A DNA stretch of 58,360 nucleotides from an uncultured Bacteroides sp. (GTDB lineage: Bacteria; Bacteroidota; Bacteroidia; Bacteroidales; Bacteroidaceae). The position numbers and the translations under genes were made by a program. Positions within the stretch are counted from its first letter, which is position 1, and every line of letters starts with the position of its first letter. Location: the NCBI GenBank assembly GCA_945607605.1, contig CALYZE010000006.1, forward strand, positions 1 to 58,360, given 5' to 3'. Positions 18,138-26,507 of the stretch are shown in pieces. The notes under the pieces are model-generated. The model was given only the letters and a program-made list of their open reading frames with translations, did not search any database and was not told where the DNA came from.

Positions 18138-20174
18138 TTACCAGATAGAAACGCGTTTTTCTACCGGCACAAACATCGCATCATCTTCTGTTATATGGAA
18201 AGCCTCGTACCATGCACCGATTTGTGGCAGTGCACCATCCACACGCCATTTACCCAATGAGTGTACATCACTCTTCGTACGATTCAGTACCTCTTCTGGA
18301 CGAATATCATTGGCCCACACCCCTGAATAAGCCAGGAAGAAGCGTTGTTCGGGAGTAAAGCCCTCCATCACTGGCAGTGGATTAGCAGCCGTAGCTTTCT
18401 TAAATGCCTGATAGGAAACTTGCAAACCACCGTGATCCGCAATGTTCTCACCCAAAGTCATGCGTCCGTTAGCATATACATCCGGAGCAACTTCGATACT
18501 GTCGAATAAGTTGACCATTACTTGTGCACGTTCGTCAAAACGTTGAGAATCTTCAGCTGTCCACCAATCTTTCAGATTACCGTCCTTGTCATACTGACGC
18601 CCTTGGTCGTCAAATCCATGCGTCATTTCATGACCGATTACCACGCCGATAGCACCGTAGTTGAAGGCATCATCCGCATTCATATCGAAGAATGGATATT
18701 GCAGGATACCTGCAGGGAAGCAAATCTCATTAGTTGTCGGATTATAATATGCATTTACCGTCTGCGGAGTCATCAGCCATTCGTCTTTATCAACGGCTTT
18801 ACCGGCTTTGGCTGCCATTTCAGCATGACTCCATTCATTGGCACGTTCCATATTTGCCCAATATGAATCGTTTTTAATCTCCAAGGTAGAGTAATCTTTC
18901 CAGGTGTTTGGATATCCGATTTTTACATGGAAGGTAGCTAATTTTTCCAGAGCTTTAATCTTTGTAGAATCACCCATCCAAACAAGGTTTTGAATGCGTT
19001 CACCCAGACTCTCCTGTAAGTTCTTTACCAAAGTCACCATACGTTCCTTGGCAGCAGCAGGGAAATACTTCTCTACATACATCTGCCCTACAGCCTCTCC
19101 TAAAGCCGAGCTTACCATACTCACAGCTCTTTTCCAACGGGGTTGCATTTCCTGCGTGCCACTCATGGTACGGCTGTAGAAGTCGAAGTTCTGCTCTGCC
19201 ATGGCATCATTCAAGGTACTTGCAGCAGCATCGATCAATTTCCATTGCAAGTAGAGGCTCTGTTGGTCGATGGGTAAAGTATCCAGAATATCGGCTGCGG
19301 CTTTCAAAGAAGCCGGTTGACCTACGATAATTTCTTTCACGCCCTTCAAATCCAGCGCAGCCAAATAAGCAGTCCAATCAAAAGTTGGATAATTCTTCTT
19401 CAGCTCTTCAAGAGTCATCTTGTTGTAATTAGCATGCGGATTACGCAGTTCCATACGTGAACGGAAAGCTTTCGCAAGACGTGTCTCCACATCCATCACG
19501 ACCTCCATGCCTTTCTTAGCGGAAGCCTCATCGAAGCCAGCCAGTTGATACATCTTTTGTACGTGAATCCGGAACGCATCACGGATTTTAGTAGTAGCTT
19601 CATCGTTCTCCAGATAGTATTCACGCTCGCCCATGCTCAAACCTGTTTGATAGGTTTGCACTGCATTCATGTTACTATTCATTTCATCGGCGGCTACATA
19701 CAGTACGTTGTAGGAAACAATGCCCTTCTTTTGCATTTCACCCAATAACGCATAAAGTTCTTTTTTGTCTTTCAACTCTGCCAACTGACCCAGTTCAGCT
19801 TTGATAGGATCCACGCCGTCTTTATTCAATTTTGCGCTATCCATCACTATTTTGTATAGGTCACCTATTTTCTGTCCTACACTGCCAACTTCGTGTTGAG
19901 TAGCAGCTAATTCCTCAATAAGCCCCTGAATCTGTTTACGGTTATTCTCCGCAAGAATGGTAAAAGAGCCATACTGTGAGTACTCGTCAGGGATCGGATT
20001 ATTTTTCATCCAACCGCCGCAAGCGAATTGATAAAAGCTAGTTCCGGGCAAAGCCGTTGTGTCTAGATCGGCAAGTTGGATACCAGCCGTAAGTTCAGCC
20101 TGTTTCTTGCCTGTACTACAAGAACCTGCCATTAGGCAGAAGGCTGCAAGGGGTAAATAATAAAATGCTCTCAT
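18138..20174 (-). CDS. M13 (neprilysin-like) zinc endopeptidase lipoprotein
   Basis: M13 peptidases are zinc endopeptidases that usually cut short peptides. The 678-residue protein has a lipoprotein signal (LMAGSC, lipid Cys19), so it is anchored in the envelope. The zinc site is complete: His515-Glu516-x-x-His519 in GHEMTHGFDD, with the third ligand Glu576 in GENIADHGG. The family's QRFFLAYSGVWAN and C-terminal region are present; the normal CxxW ending is replaced by KRVSIW, as in many bacterial members. It is expressed alone: a terminator follows, and an ABC-F gene ends 78 bases upstream. Confidence 0.96.
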   Translation of the reverse strand: MRAFYYLPLAAFCLMAGSCSTGKKQAELTAGIQLADLDTTALPGTSFYQFACGGWMKNNPIPDEYSQYGSFTILAENNRKQIQGLIEELAATQHEVGSVGQKIGDLYKIVMDSAKLNKDGVDPIKAELGQLAELKDKKELYALLGEMQKKGIVSYNVLYVAADEMNSNMNAVQTYQTGLSMGEREYYLENDEATTKIRDAFRIHVQKMYQLAGFDEASAKKGMEVVMDVETRLAKAFRSRMELRNPHANYNKMTLEELKKNYPTFDWTAYLAALDLKGVKEIIVGQPASLKAAADILDTLPIDQQSLYLQWKLIDAAASTLNDAMAEQNFDFYSRTMSGTQEMQPRWKRAVSMVSSALGEAVGQMYVEKYFPAAAKERMVTLVKNLQESLGERIQNLVWMGDSTKIKALEKLATFHVKIGYPNTWKDYSTLEIKNDSYWANMERANEWSHAEMAAKAGKAVDKDEWLMTPQTVNAYYNPTTNEICFPAGILQYPFFDMNADDAFNYGAIGVVIGHEMTHGFDDQGRQYDKDGNLKDWWTAEDSQRFDERAQVMVNLFDSIEVAPDVYANGRMTLGENIADHGGLQVSYQAFKKATAANPLPVMEGFTPEQRFFLAYSGVWANDIRPEEVLNRTKSDVHSLGKWRVDGALPQIGAWYEAFHITEDDAMFVPVEKRVSIW

Positions 20175-20183
20175 ATTTAAATA

Positions 20184-20216
20184 GTTAGCTCCGCACTCTA
20201 AAAAAGCGGAGAGTTA
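20184..20216 (-). repeat. overlapping alternative stems in the M13 peptidase leader
   Basis: Just upstream of the M13 start, a CTCCGC/GCGGAG pair (loop of 11) and an ACTCT/AGAGT pair overlap, so only one can form at a time. On the minus strand a T-run lies in the loop rather than after the stem, so it does not look like a normal terminator for the upstream ABC-F gene. Function is unknown. Confidence 0.35.
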
Positions 20217-20252
20217 TTGATTCCTATAATAAAACATTACTACTTAAAAAGT

Positions 20253-22220
20253 TCAGGAAATGTTCTCTAAATCATTAGAAGCCTCATCCCATTCCTCCAT
20301 CACGCGGTCAAGTTGAATCTTTAATTTCTGATGTTGTTCGTAAAGTGTCATATCCGAAGCTCCTTCAGGCGTAGCCATTTTAGCTTCAAGAATGGAAATA
20401 GCCGATTCTGTTTGCTCTATCTCAGCTTCACAGTCAGAGACGAGACGTTCCAGTTTTTTAAGTTTCTTGTTGAGTTCCTTCTGCTCTTCATAAGAGAGTT
20501 TTGCTGCCGAAGGTTGTGTTGTTCCAGCATCTGCAACATTGCCTGTCCTCACCTTTTCGGCAACAGACGAAGACGATAATGAAGGAGATTTCTGCAAATC
20601 GTTTAGATTCTCAATCTGCTTCTTTTGCAAGAACTCGTAAATTCCACACAGATGCTCCTTCACCAATCCTTTACCGAACTCATATACTTTAGTCACAAGT
20701 CCATCCAAAAAATCACGGTCATGGCTGACAATGATCACCGTACCGTCAAATTCGCGAATAGCCTCCTTCAGCACATCTTTAGAACGCAAATCAAGGTGAT
20801 TAGTAGGCTCATCAAGAATAAGAAAATTCACCGGTTCCAGTAGCAGTTTAATCATAGCAAGACGAGTACGCTCTCCACCGGACAGTACCTTCACCTTCTT
20901 GTCCGAAGCTTCGCCACCAAACATAAAAGCACCGAGAATATCTCGAATTTTAAGACGGATGTCTCCTACCGCCACCCGATCAATTGTATCAAACACTGTT
21001 AAATTTTCATCCAACAGTTGCGCTTGGTTTTGAGCAAAATACCCTATCTGCACGTTGTGTCCCAACGTAAGTTTGCCGGTATAGTCCGTAATCTCGTCCA
21101 TAATACACTTCACGAGCGTGGACTTACCTTCACCGTTCTTTCCGACAAAAGCAATTTTATCGCCTCGGTTGATGGTCAGGTTCGCATCGTGAAAGATGAC
21201 ATGCTCTCCATATGCTTTGCCCACATCCTCACAAATGACAGGATAATTACCGCTGCGACTGCTGCATACAAATTTCAACCGTAAAGAAGAGTTATCTTCT
21301 TCGTCTACTTCAATACGCTCTATCTTTTCCAGCTGCTTAATGCGACTCTGCACCTGCACTGCTTTGGTGGCTTTATAACGAAAACGTTCAATAAAATCTT
21401 CCGTGTCTTGTATCTGCTTTTGCTGATTTTCGTAAGCACGAAGTTGTTGTTCGTGACGTTCCTTGCGAAGCACCACAAACTCATCGTATTTTACTTTATA
21501 ATCATAGATACGTCCGCAGGTAATCTCGATGGTCCGGGTAGTAACATTATTCAAGAAAGCACGGTCATGACTGACGAGTACTACGGCATTCGCACGGTTA
21601 GAAAGGAAGTTTTCCAACCACTGAATACTTTCAATATCAAGGTGGTTAGTGGGCTCATCGAGCAGTAACACATCGGGACGACGAAGCAACAGCTTAGCCA
21701 GTTCGATACGCATACGCCAACCTCCGGAAAACTCACTCGTAGAACGATCAAAATCTTCACGACTGAAACCCAATCCCTGAAGTGTACGTTCTATTTCAGC
21801 ACGATAGTTGGTTCCACCCATCATCAGAAAACGTTCGTTTTCGTGGGTAAAACGGTCAATCAACTTCTGATAATCTTCGCTATCGTAATCGGTACGTTCA
21901 GCAAGCTGTTGATTCATGCGTTCCATATCAGCCTGCATTTCAAAAATGTGTTCGAAGGCAAGCTCTGCTTCTTGCATCACCGTGCGCTCATCGTTAAGTA
22001 TCATCACCTGAGGCAGATACCCTATTGTACATTCACGAGGAACGGCAATAATGCCGGAAGTGGGTTGCTGTAAACCAGCCAATATTTTGAGCATGGTGGA
22101 CTTACCAGCCCCATTTTTACCAACAAGGGCTATGCGATCTTTTTTATTGATGACGTAAGAGACGTCTTCGAACAAAGCAGTGGCATTAAATTCTACTTTC
22201 AGTCCTTCTACGGATATCAT
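20253..22220 (-). CDS. ABC-F family ATPase (ribosome-associated type)
   Basis: This soluble protein has two ABC domains and no membrane helices, as in the ABC-F group (EttA, Uup, YfmR), which acts on ribosomes. The start at 22220 (MISVEGLKVEF) gives 655 residues; the frame is open to 22304, but a promoter-like element lies at 22250-22257, which makes the shorter form more likely. Both Walker A (GKNGAGKST, GKNGEGKST), both signature (LSGGERTR in the second domain, FSGGWRMR in the first) and both Walker B motifs with DEPTNHLD are present. The C-terminal roughly 75 residues are a predicted coiled coil, as in Uup-type proteins. The subfamily is not certain; antibiotic-resistance function cannot be claimed. 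Confidence 0.93.
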   Translation of the reverse strand: MISVEGLKVEFNATALFEDVSYVINKKDRIALVGKNGAGKSTMLKILAGLQQPTSGIIAVPRECTIGYLPQVMILNDERTVMQEAELAFEHIFEMQADMERMNQQLAERTDYDSEDYQKLIDRFTHENERFLMMGGTNYRAEIERTLQGLGFSREDFDRSTSEFSGGWRMRIELAKLLLRRPDVLLLDEPTNHLDIESIQWLENFLSNRANAVVLVSHDRAFLNNVTTRTIEITCGRIYDYKVKYDEFVVLRKERHEQQLRAYENQQKQIQDTEDFIERFRYKATKAVQVQSRIKQLEKIERIEVDEEDNSSLRLKFVCSSRSGNYPVICEDVGKAYGEHVIFHDANLTINRGDKIAFVGKNGEGKSTLVKCIMDEITDYTGKLTLGHNVQIGYFAQNQAQLLDENLTVFDTIDRVAVGDIRLKIRDILGAFMFGGEASDKKVKVLSGGERTRLAMIKLLLEPVNFLILDEPTNHLDLRSKDVLKEAIREFDGTVIIVSHDRDFLDGLVTKVYEFGKGLVKEHLCGIYEFLQKKQIENLNDLQKSPSLSSSSVAEKVRTGNVADAGTTQPSAAKLSYEEQKELNKKLKKLERLVSDCEAEIEQTESAISILEAKMATPEGASDMTLYEQHQKLKIQLDRVMEEWDEASNDLENIS

Positions 22221-22249
22221 AGTGTTAATGAAATTATCGTTCAAAGGTG

Positions 22250-22257
22250 CAAAGGTA
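22250..22257 (-). promoter_or_regulatory. Bacteroides -7 promoter element for the ABC-F gene
   Basis: On the minus strand this reads TACCTTTG, which matches TAnnTTTG exactly. It is 30 bases before the 22220 start codon and inside the longer possible reading frame, which argues for the shorter protein. Confidence 0.55.
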
Positions 22258-22370
22258 GCGATTTCCAACAGTATATGAGGAGAAAAAGGATATAAATCTA
22301 TCAAGAGAGTGATGCTGCATTTTTTTTATTTAGTGACTCAACCGAAACAACCTTCTTCGCCCTTTCATTG

Positions 22371-22382
22371 TTAGTATACTAA
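22371..22382. promoter_or_regulatory. 12-base palindrome upstream of the glutathione peroxidase gene
   Basis: TTAGTATACTAA is a perfect 12-base palindrome lying 20 bases before the peroxidase start codon. It could be an operator for a redox-responsive repressor or activator, but AT-rich palindromes of this size can arise by chance. No clear TAnnTTTG element was seen for this gene. Confidence 0.3.
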
Positions 22383-22402
22383 ATAAACTAATAATTATCA
22401 GT

Positions 22403-22942
22403 ATGAAGACTTTCTTTATAACCCTAATTCTTACAATAATGGTAACAACAGCCCAAGCCCAGCAAAAAAGTTTTTATGACTTTACAGTGAAAACCATCGA
22501 CGGGAAAGATCTGCCGCTCTCTACCTTCAAAGGGAAAAAAGTGCTGGTTGTGAATGTTGCCTCCAAATGTGGTTTTACTCCACAGTATACAAAACTCGAA
22601 GAGCTTTACAAAACATACGGAGAAGATAATTTTGTGGTAATCGGTTTCCCTGCCAATAATTTCTTGAACCAGGAACCAGGCAGCAACGAAGAAATTAAAT
22701 CTTTCTGCACCCAAAATTATGGTGTCACCTTTCCTATGATGGCTAAGATCTCGGTAAAGGGAAAGGATATAGCCCCTCTATATAAATGGCTCACACAGAA
22801 AAGCGAAAATGGGGTAAAAGACGCTACAGTGGGATGGAACTTCCATAAATTTCTGATTGACGAAAAAGGACATTGGGTAAGTTCCCACGGCTCCACTACC
22901 GATCCGTTGTCAAAAGAGATCGTCGGTTGGATTATAAAATAA
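22403..22942 (+). CDS. glutathione peroxidase-family (thioredoxin-fold) peroxidase, exported
   Basis: Members reduce hydroperoxides with a thiol; bacterial Cys forms commonly use thioredoxin rather than glutathione. The 179-residue protein has a cleavable signal peptide (residues 1-20, ending AQA-Q), so it is probably periplasmic. The active-site region NVASKCGFTPQY has Cys56 (not selenocysteine). The FPANNF motif with the catalytic Gln-equivalent region and WNFHKFLI with the conserved Trp and Asn are present. It is a single gene between a divergent ABC-F gene and a convergent nucleotidyltransferase. Confidence 0.94.
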   Translation: MKTFFITLILTIMVTTAQAQQKSFYDFTVKTIDGKDLPLSTFKGKKVLVVNVASKCGFTPQYTKLEELYKTYGEDNFVVIGFPANNFLNQEPGSNEEIKSFCTQNYGVTFPMMAKISVKGKDIAPLYKWLTQKSENGVKDATVGWNFHKFLIDEKGHWVSSHGSTTDPLSKEIVGWIIK

Positions 22943-23023
22943 GCAGGGCTGTTTGGTGGAACTCAATGAACGCACAAAAGTAAGTTTTCATCGGAAAAAA
23001 GCGATTAGCGTTTACCATAAATC

Positions 23024-23053
23024 AGGGCTGCCCTGAAAGTTCAAAGCAGCCCT
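23024..23053. terminator. hairpin between convergent peroxidase and nucleotidyltransferase genes
   Basis: An 8-base perfect stem, AGGGCTGC (23024-23031) and GCAGCCCT (23046-23053), has a 14-base loop that itself contains a TGAA/TTCA mini-stem. The tails are AT-rich but lack a long T-run on either side. Its place between two convergent genes supports a terminator for both. Confidence 0.5.
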
Positions 23054-23078
23054 AATTATATCCTAAAAATAAAAAATC

Positions 23079-23990
23079 TTAGAATAGTTTTGCGGGATAT
23101 TCGCCTGCGTCAACCAACGCTTGAATCTTCTCCACTACACTCTGACGATCTTCCGGGTAAGTTACACCAAACCACTTGCTGGTTGTATCCAGAACTTCAC
23201 AAGTTGAAGTATTTTCATTAATTAATTTATCCACCATCAACGGGATGAAGAATTCACTCTTCAAATTTTCTATATTCTTGGGGTCACTGAGGAATGTTTT
23301 AAAGAATTCCTCGCTATATGCAAAGTAATCAGGAGTAAATCCCCAAAAATTCATGCTGACCGGAGTCGTCTCAGAAGTAGCAGCCCATTCACCGTTATCA
23401 TCTATATACTTCACTTCACCGTCCATACGCTGAATCTTGGTACGCTCTACTACGGAAGTCAACAGATTGTTTGCGTCTGTTCCGCAAAGACCGCGAGAAA
23501 CAGTACCGCTATCGCTCAAAGTATTTCCTATACGGAAGCCCACCATGGAATATACATTCTTAGAACCTTCAGGGAGTGCTGAAAGAAATTTACCCATGAC
23601 CTCAAATGAATCACGACCGTAAAAGTCATCACAATTAATAACAGCAAACGGTTCTTTGATTACATCAGCGCCCATCATTACGGCATGGTTGGTACCCCAG
23701 GGTTTGGTACGGTCTGCCGGACAAGTAAACCCTTCAGGAAGTGCATCTAAGCCTTGAAACACTAGTTCACATGGGATATGCCCTTCGTATTTAGAAATGA
23801 TTTTATCACGGAAACCTTGTTCAAAGTCTTTACGGATTACAAAAACGAGTTTGCCAAAGCCAGCATTGATAGCATCGTAAATGGAATAATCCATAATAGT
23901 TTCACCATTAGGACCCAGTCCGTCCAATTGTTTCAAGCCACCATAACGGCTACCCATACCGGCTGCCAGTAAGAATAAAGTTGGTTTCAT
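23079..23990 (-). CDS. sugar-phosphate nucleotidyltransferase (NDP-sugar pyrophosphorylase family)
   Basis: Such enzymes join a nucleoside triphosphate and a sugar 1-phosphate to form an NDP-sugar. The 303-residue protein starts with the nucleotide-binding signature LAAGMGSRYGGLKQL at residues 7-21, followed by GPNGETIMDYSIYDA. VINCDDFYG near residue 120 supplies the metal-binding Asp pair. The sugar and nucleotide specificity cannot be read from sequence. It has its own promoter-like element and no obvious pathway partner beside it. Confidence 0.88.
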   Translation of the reverse strand: MKPTLFLLAAGMGSRYGGLKQLDGLGPNGETIMDYSIYDAINAGFGKLVFVIRKDFEQGFRDKIISKYEGHIPCELVFQGLDALPEGFTCPADRTKPWGTNHAVMMGADVIKEPFAVINCDDFYGRDSFEVMGKFLSALPEGSKNVYSMVGFRIGNTLSDSGTVSRGLCGTDANNLLTSVVERTKIQRMDGEVKYIDDNGEWAATSETTPVSMNFWGFTPDYFAYSEEFFKTFLSDPKNIENLKSEFFIPLMVDKLINENTSTCEVLDTTSKWFGVTYPEDRQSVVEKIQALVDAGEYPAKLF

Positions 23991-24039
23991 ATTTGTTATT
24001 GTTTAAAAAGGTTAGTACACCATGCGTTTAATACGGGTG

Positions 24040-24047
24040 CAAATGTA
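24040..24047 (-). promoter_or_regulatory. Bacteroides -7 promoter element for the nucleotidyltransferase
   Basis: On the minus strand this reads TACATTTG, an exact match to TAnnTTTG, 50 bases before the start codon at 23990. It suggests the gene is transcribed separately from tamB-tamL upstream. Confidence 0.5.
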
Positions 24048-24115
24048 CAAAAAATTATCCCTGCCTATAGAGAGTTTTGATTCATTATTTAGCATTAATC
24101 ATTCAAAAAGCCTAT

Positions 24116-26470
24116 TTAGAATGGATAACCGATAGCAAAATGCAAAGCCATACTGTCCTTAAATTTAGGAATATTGTAGTAACCTGACTTACCCGTGTCA
24201 TACGGATTGTGCAAGCCAATTCCTAAATCAAGACGAAATACTAAGAAGTCCAGGTCATAGCGCAACCCAACTCCTGTGCCGAGAGCTATCTCTTTAAAAA
24301 ACTTACTAAGAGTGAGTTCACCTTGCGGGCTCGCTTCTTCCTTGCGCATCAACCATACATTACCGGCATCTAAGAAAACAGCTCCATGCAAGTCACTTAT
24401 AATGTTGAATCGATATTCCACATTGGCTTCCATTCGGATATCTCCCACGTGGTTGATGAAAGAGAACTTATCATCCTTATTAGGTGGATAGCCGCCCGGA
24501 CCAATACTACGTACACTAAAAGCACGTACACTGTTAGCTCCGCCAATATAAAATTGTTCGGTATACGGAGCAGCCTCCATATTGCCGTAAGACCAAATGA
24601 CGCCTCCTGCAATGCGTGATGCAATCATCTGATTCTTATTGATTCTATAGTGATAGCGTAATTCCGAATTGATTTTCAAAAACTGTGCGAAAGGAACCCC
24701 AATCAATTTCTTTTCCTTTTTATTAAAAGATTCACCAAAAATGCCATAGACAGCAGAAGTAATATTACCTGCTGAAGCAACGGTTGTTTGCCACCAGATA
24801 GGATTACGTTTACGCCGTACGGAAGCATTATCGTAGGTATAAGTATATTCCATTGCTGGAATAAACTGGTCACGCAAACTCACATAAAGAGCAGGGTTTT
24901 CCACTTGCAGTTCGTTAAAAGCTTCCGTTGGATTACGTAGCACATTAAACGTCAACCGGAAAGGAGTTATGCTATGTTTACTAGTCGCTTTGGGTTGAAA
25001 ATCATAAGTCACATTGCCACCAAAAGCCAGCAATTTATAATATTTGGCACGATTCAACTGATTGGCATATAATTTAAAAGTCGTTGTAGCCGGAAAATCA
25101 TACTCCCTATTTCCCATACGCGGAAACACCACTCGTGGAAACGTTAGCGCCGTAGACGCGCCGAACTCGTAACTGTTCATCAACGAAGAACGGTCTTTAC
25201 CTATCTGCCATTCGTAAGAGCCATCTAGCTTAACATTCCAACTTTCACCGCCGCCAAATACATTATTCTTAGTCACCGTAAAAGAAACGCCGGGTCCCAT
25301 CTGATTGTTACTCTTCATCTTGACATTAAAATCAAACTCTGCGTCGAAAGGTTTATCAAGAGAGGCATAGATGTTCAAATCGAGTGTATCGGAAGCAAAA
25401 GTCGTATCTCGCGGTGCATATTGCATCTCCACATAACGGAAAATACCAATATTAGCCAAACGTTCCTGCACTCGTGTCTGACTATTCAAGCTGTATAAAT
25501 TTTGAAAAGAACGACGGCGAGAAATACCGGTACTATCCTGTACTTGGCGTTTTTTATGATAGCCTTGATAATCCAGCCAGCGGTAGAGCATATTAGGGCG
25601 TACCCCCAGTTTGTCATAATAATGAATCTGTACCCCCTTATAATCTATGCTATCATTAGGTTGTTGCCCCTGTTTCCCCATCAAGTAGACCGATTTATCA
25701 CCTACGTAAAACGGTTTTTCAGCCACTTTAGGCATACCTGCGACAGGTACCATACGCATACTGACATGCCCTCCCGGAACCTGTGTAGTATCCGCTTGAT
25801 AAGTTAAGTAATCAGGACGAAAATAATAACAACCTACATTACGCAGCAAAGTGCTGATACGAATACGCTCTCCATCAAGATCGGTCACATTAAACTGTTC
25901 ACCCGGACTAATAAGCGACCGGCGGCGGGATAATTCCATAATACGTTGCGTACGTTCACTAAAGCCACGATACACTACCGTATCAATAAAATAAGGGTTC
26001 CGCATATCCACGGTATATTGCAATTTGGCTTTCAGAGAATCCTTCGGATCAGTGAAGGTCTTGTAACTGACCTTTCCGTTAAAGTAACCATAGTCACGCA
26101 ACAGGTTAGCTGCTGCCCGCTGACGAATTTCAGGATTAACAGAAGACATCAGTACAGGAGTAGCAGCGAAACGATTAAAGATCCATTTGCCAAATCCTTT
26201 CTCATACTTTCCGAAGCCACTATATATCCATAAACCCATAGGGAAAGGGATACGGATGGTTGAACTACCCAAAAAAGCATTGTTCGGAGCTTTGGCAAGT
26301 GCCGCTTCCACCTCTTCCATAGCCGTTTCTCCTACTGGAGTTGCATGCCGATTTTCAACAATTATAGATTTCTGTCCGGTATATAGTATTTCTCCTTCAG
26401 GCAGATGCTTCGTGGTGGAGCAGGCTGCGAAAAGAATCAATCCTACTATATATATTATCAGTCGTTTCAT
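24116..26470 (-). CDS. tamL: TamL: lipidated TamA/BamA-family outer membrane protein
   Basis: This Omp85-family protein is the Bacteroidota form of TamA, which carries a lipid anchor. The start at 26470 gives 784 residues and a correct lipoprotein signal (IVGLILFAAC, lipid Cys near residue 17). POTRA-like segments fill about residues 30-400, and the C-terminal half is a 16-stranded-type barrel with the conserved FYIGGANSVRAFSVRSIGPG (strand/loop 6 RGF-like region) and a final aromatic (AIGYPF). It begins 37 bases after tamB, consistent with a TamB-TamL pair spanning the envelope. The frame is open a further 30 bases upstream but lacks a better signal. Confidence 0.92.
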   Translation of the reverse strand: MKRLIIYIVGLILFAACSTTKHLPEGEILYTGQKSIIVENRHATPVGETAMEEVEAALAKAPNNAFLGSSTIRIPFPMGLWIYSGFGKYEKGFGKWIFNRFAATPVLMSSVNPEIRQRAAANLLRDYGYFNGKVSYKTFTDPKDSLKAKLQYTVDMRNPYFIDTVVYRGFSERTQRIMELSRRRSLISPGEQFNVTDLDGERIRISTLLRNVGCYYFRPDYLTYQADTTQVPGGHVSMRMVPVAGMPKVAEKPFYVGDKSVYLMGKQGQQPNDSIDYKGVQIHYYDKLGVRPNMLYRWLDYQGYHKKRQVQDSTGISRRRSFQNLYSLNSQTRVQERLANIGIFRYVEMQYAPRDTTFASDTLDLNIYASLDKPFDAEFDFNVKMKSNNQMGPGVSFTVTKNNVFGGGESWNVKLDGSYEWQIGKDRSSLMNSYEFGASTALTFPRVVFPRMGNREYDFPATTTFKLYANQLNRAKYYKLLAFGGNVTYDFQPKATSKHSITPFRLTFNVLRNPTEAFNELQVENPALYVSLRDQFIPAMEYTYTYDNASVRRKRNPIWWQTTVASAGNITSAVYGIFGESFNKKEKKLIGVPFAQFLKINSELRYHYRINKNQMIASRIAGGVIWSYGNMEAAPYTEQFYIGGANSVRAFSVRSIGPGGYPPNKDDKFSFINHVGDIRMEANVEYRFNIISDLHGAVFLDAGNVWLMRKEEASPQGELTLSKFFKEIALGTGVGLRYDLDFLVFRLDLGIGLHNPYDTGKSGYYNIPKFKDSMALHFAIGYPF

Positions 26471-26507
26471 ATTATGTATCACTATCACTTTCGTTGTCAC
26501 CTCTTTT

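Noticed and set aside
22403-22942. Selenocysteine in the glutathione peroxidase
   Set aside because: The active-site codon is TGT (Cys56), with no in-frame TGA.
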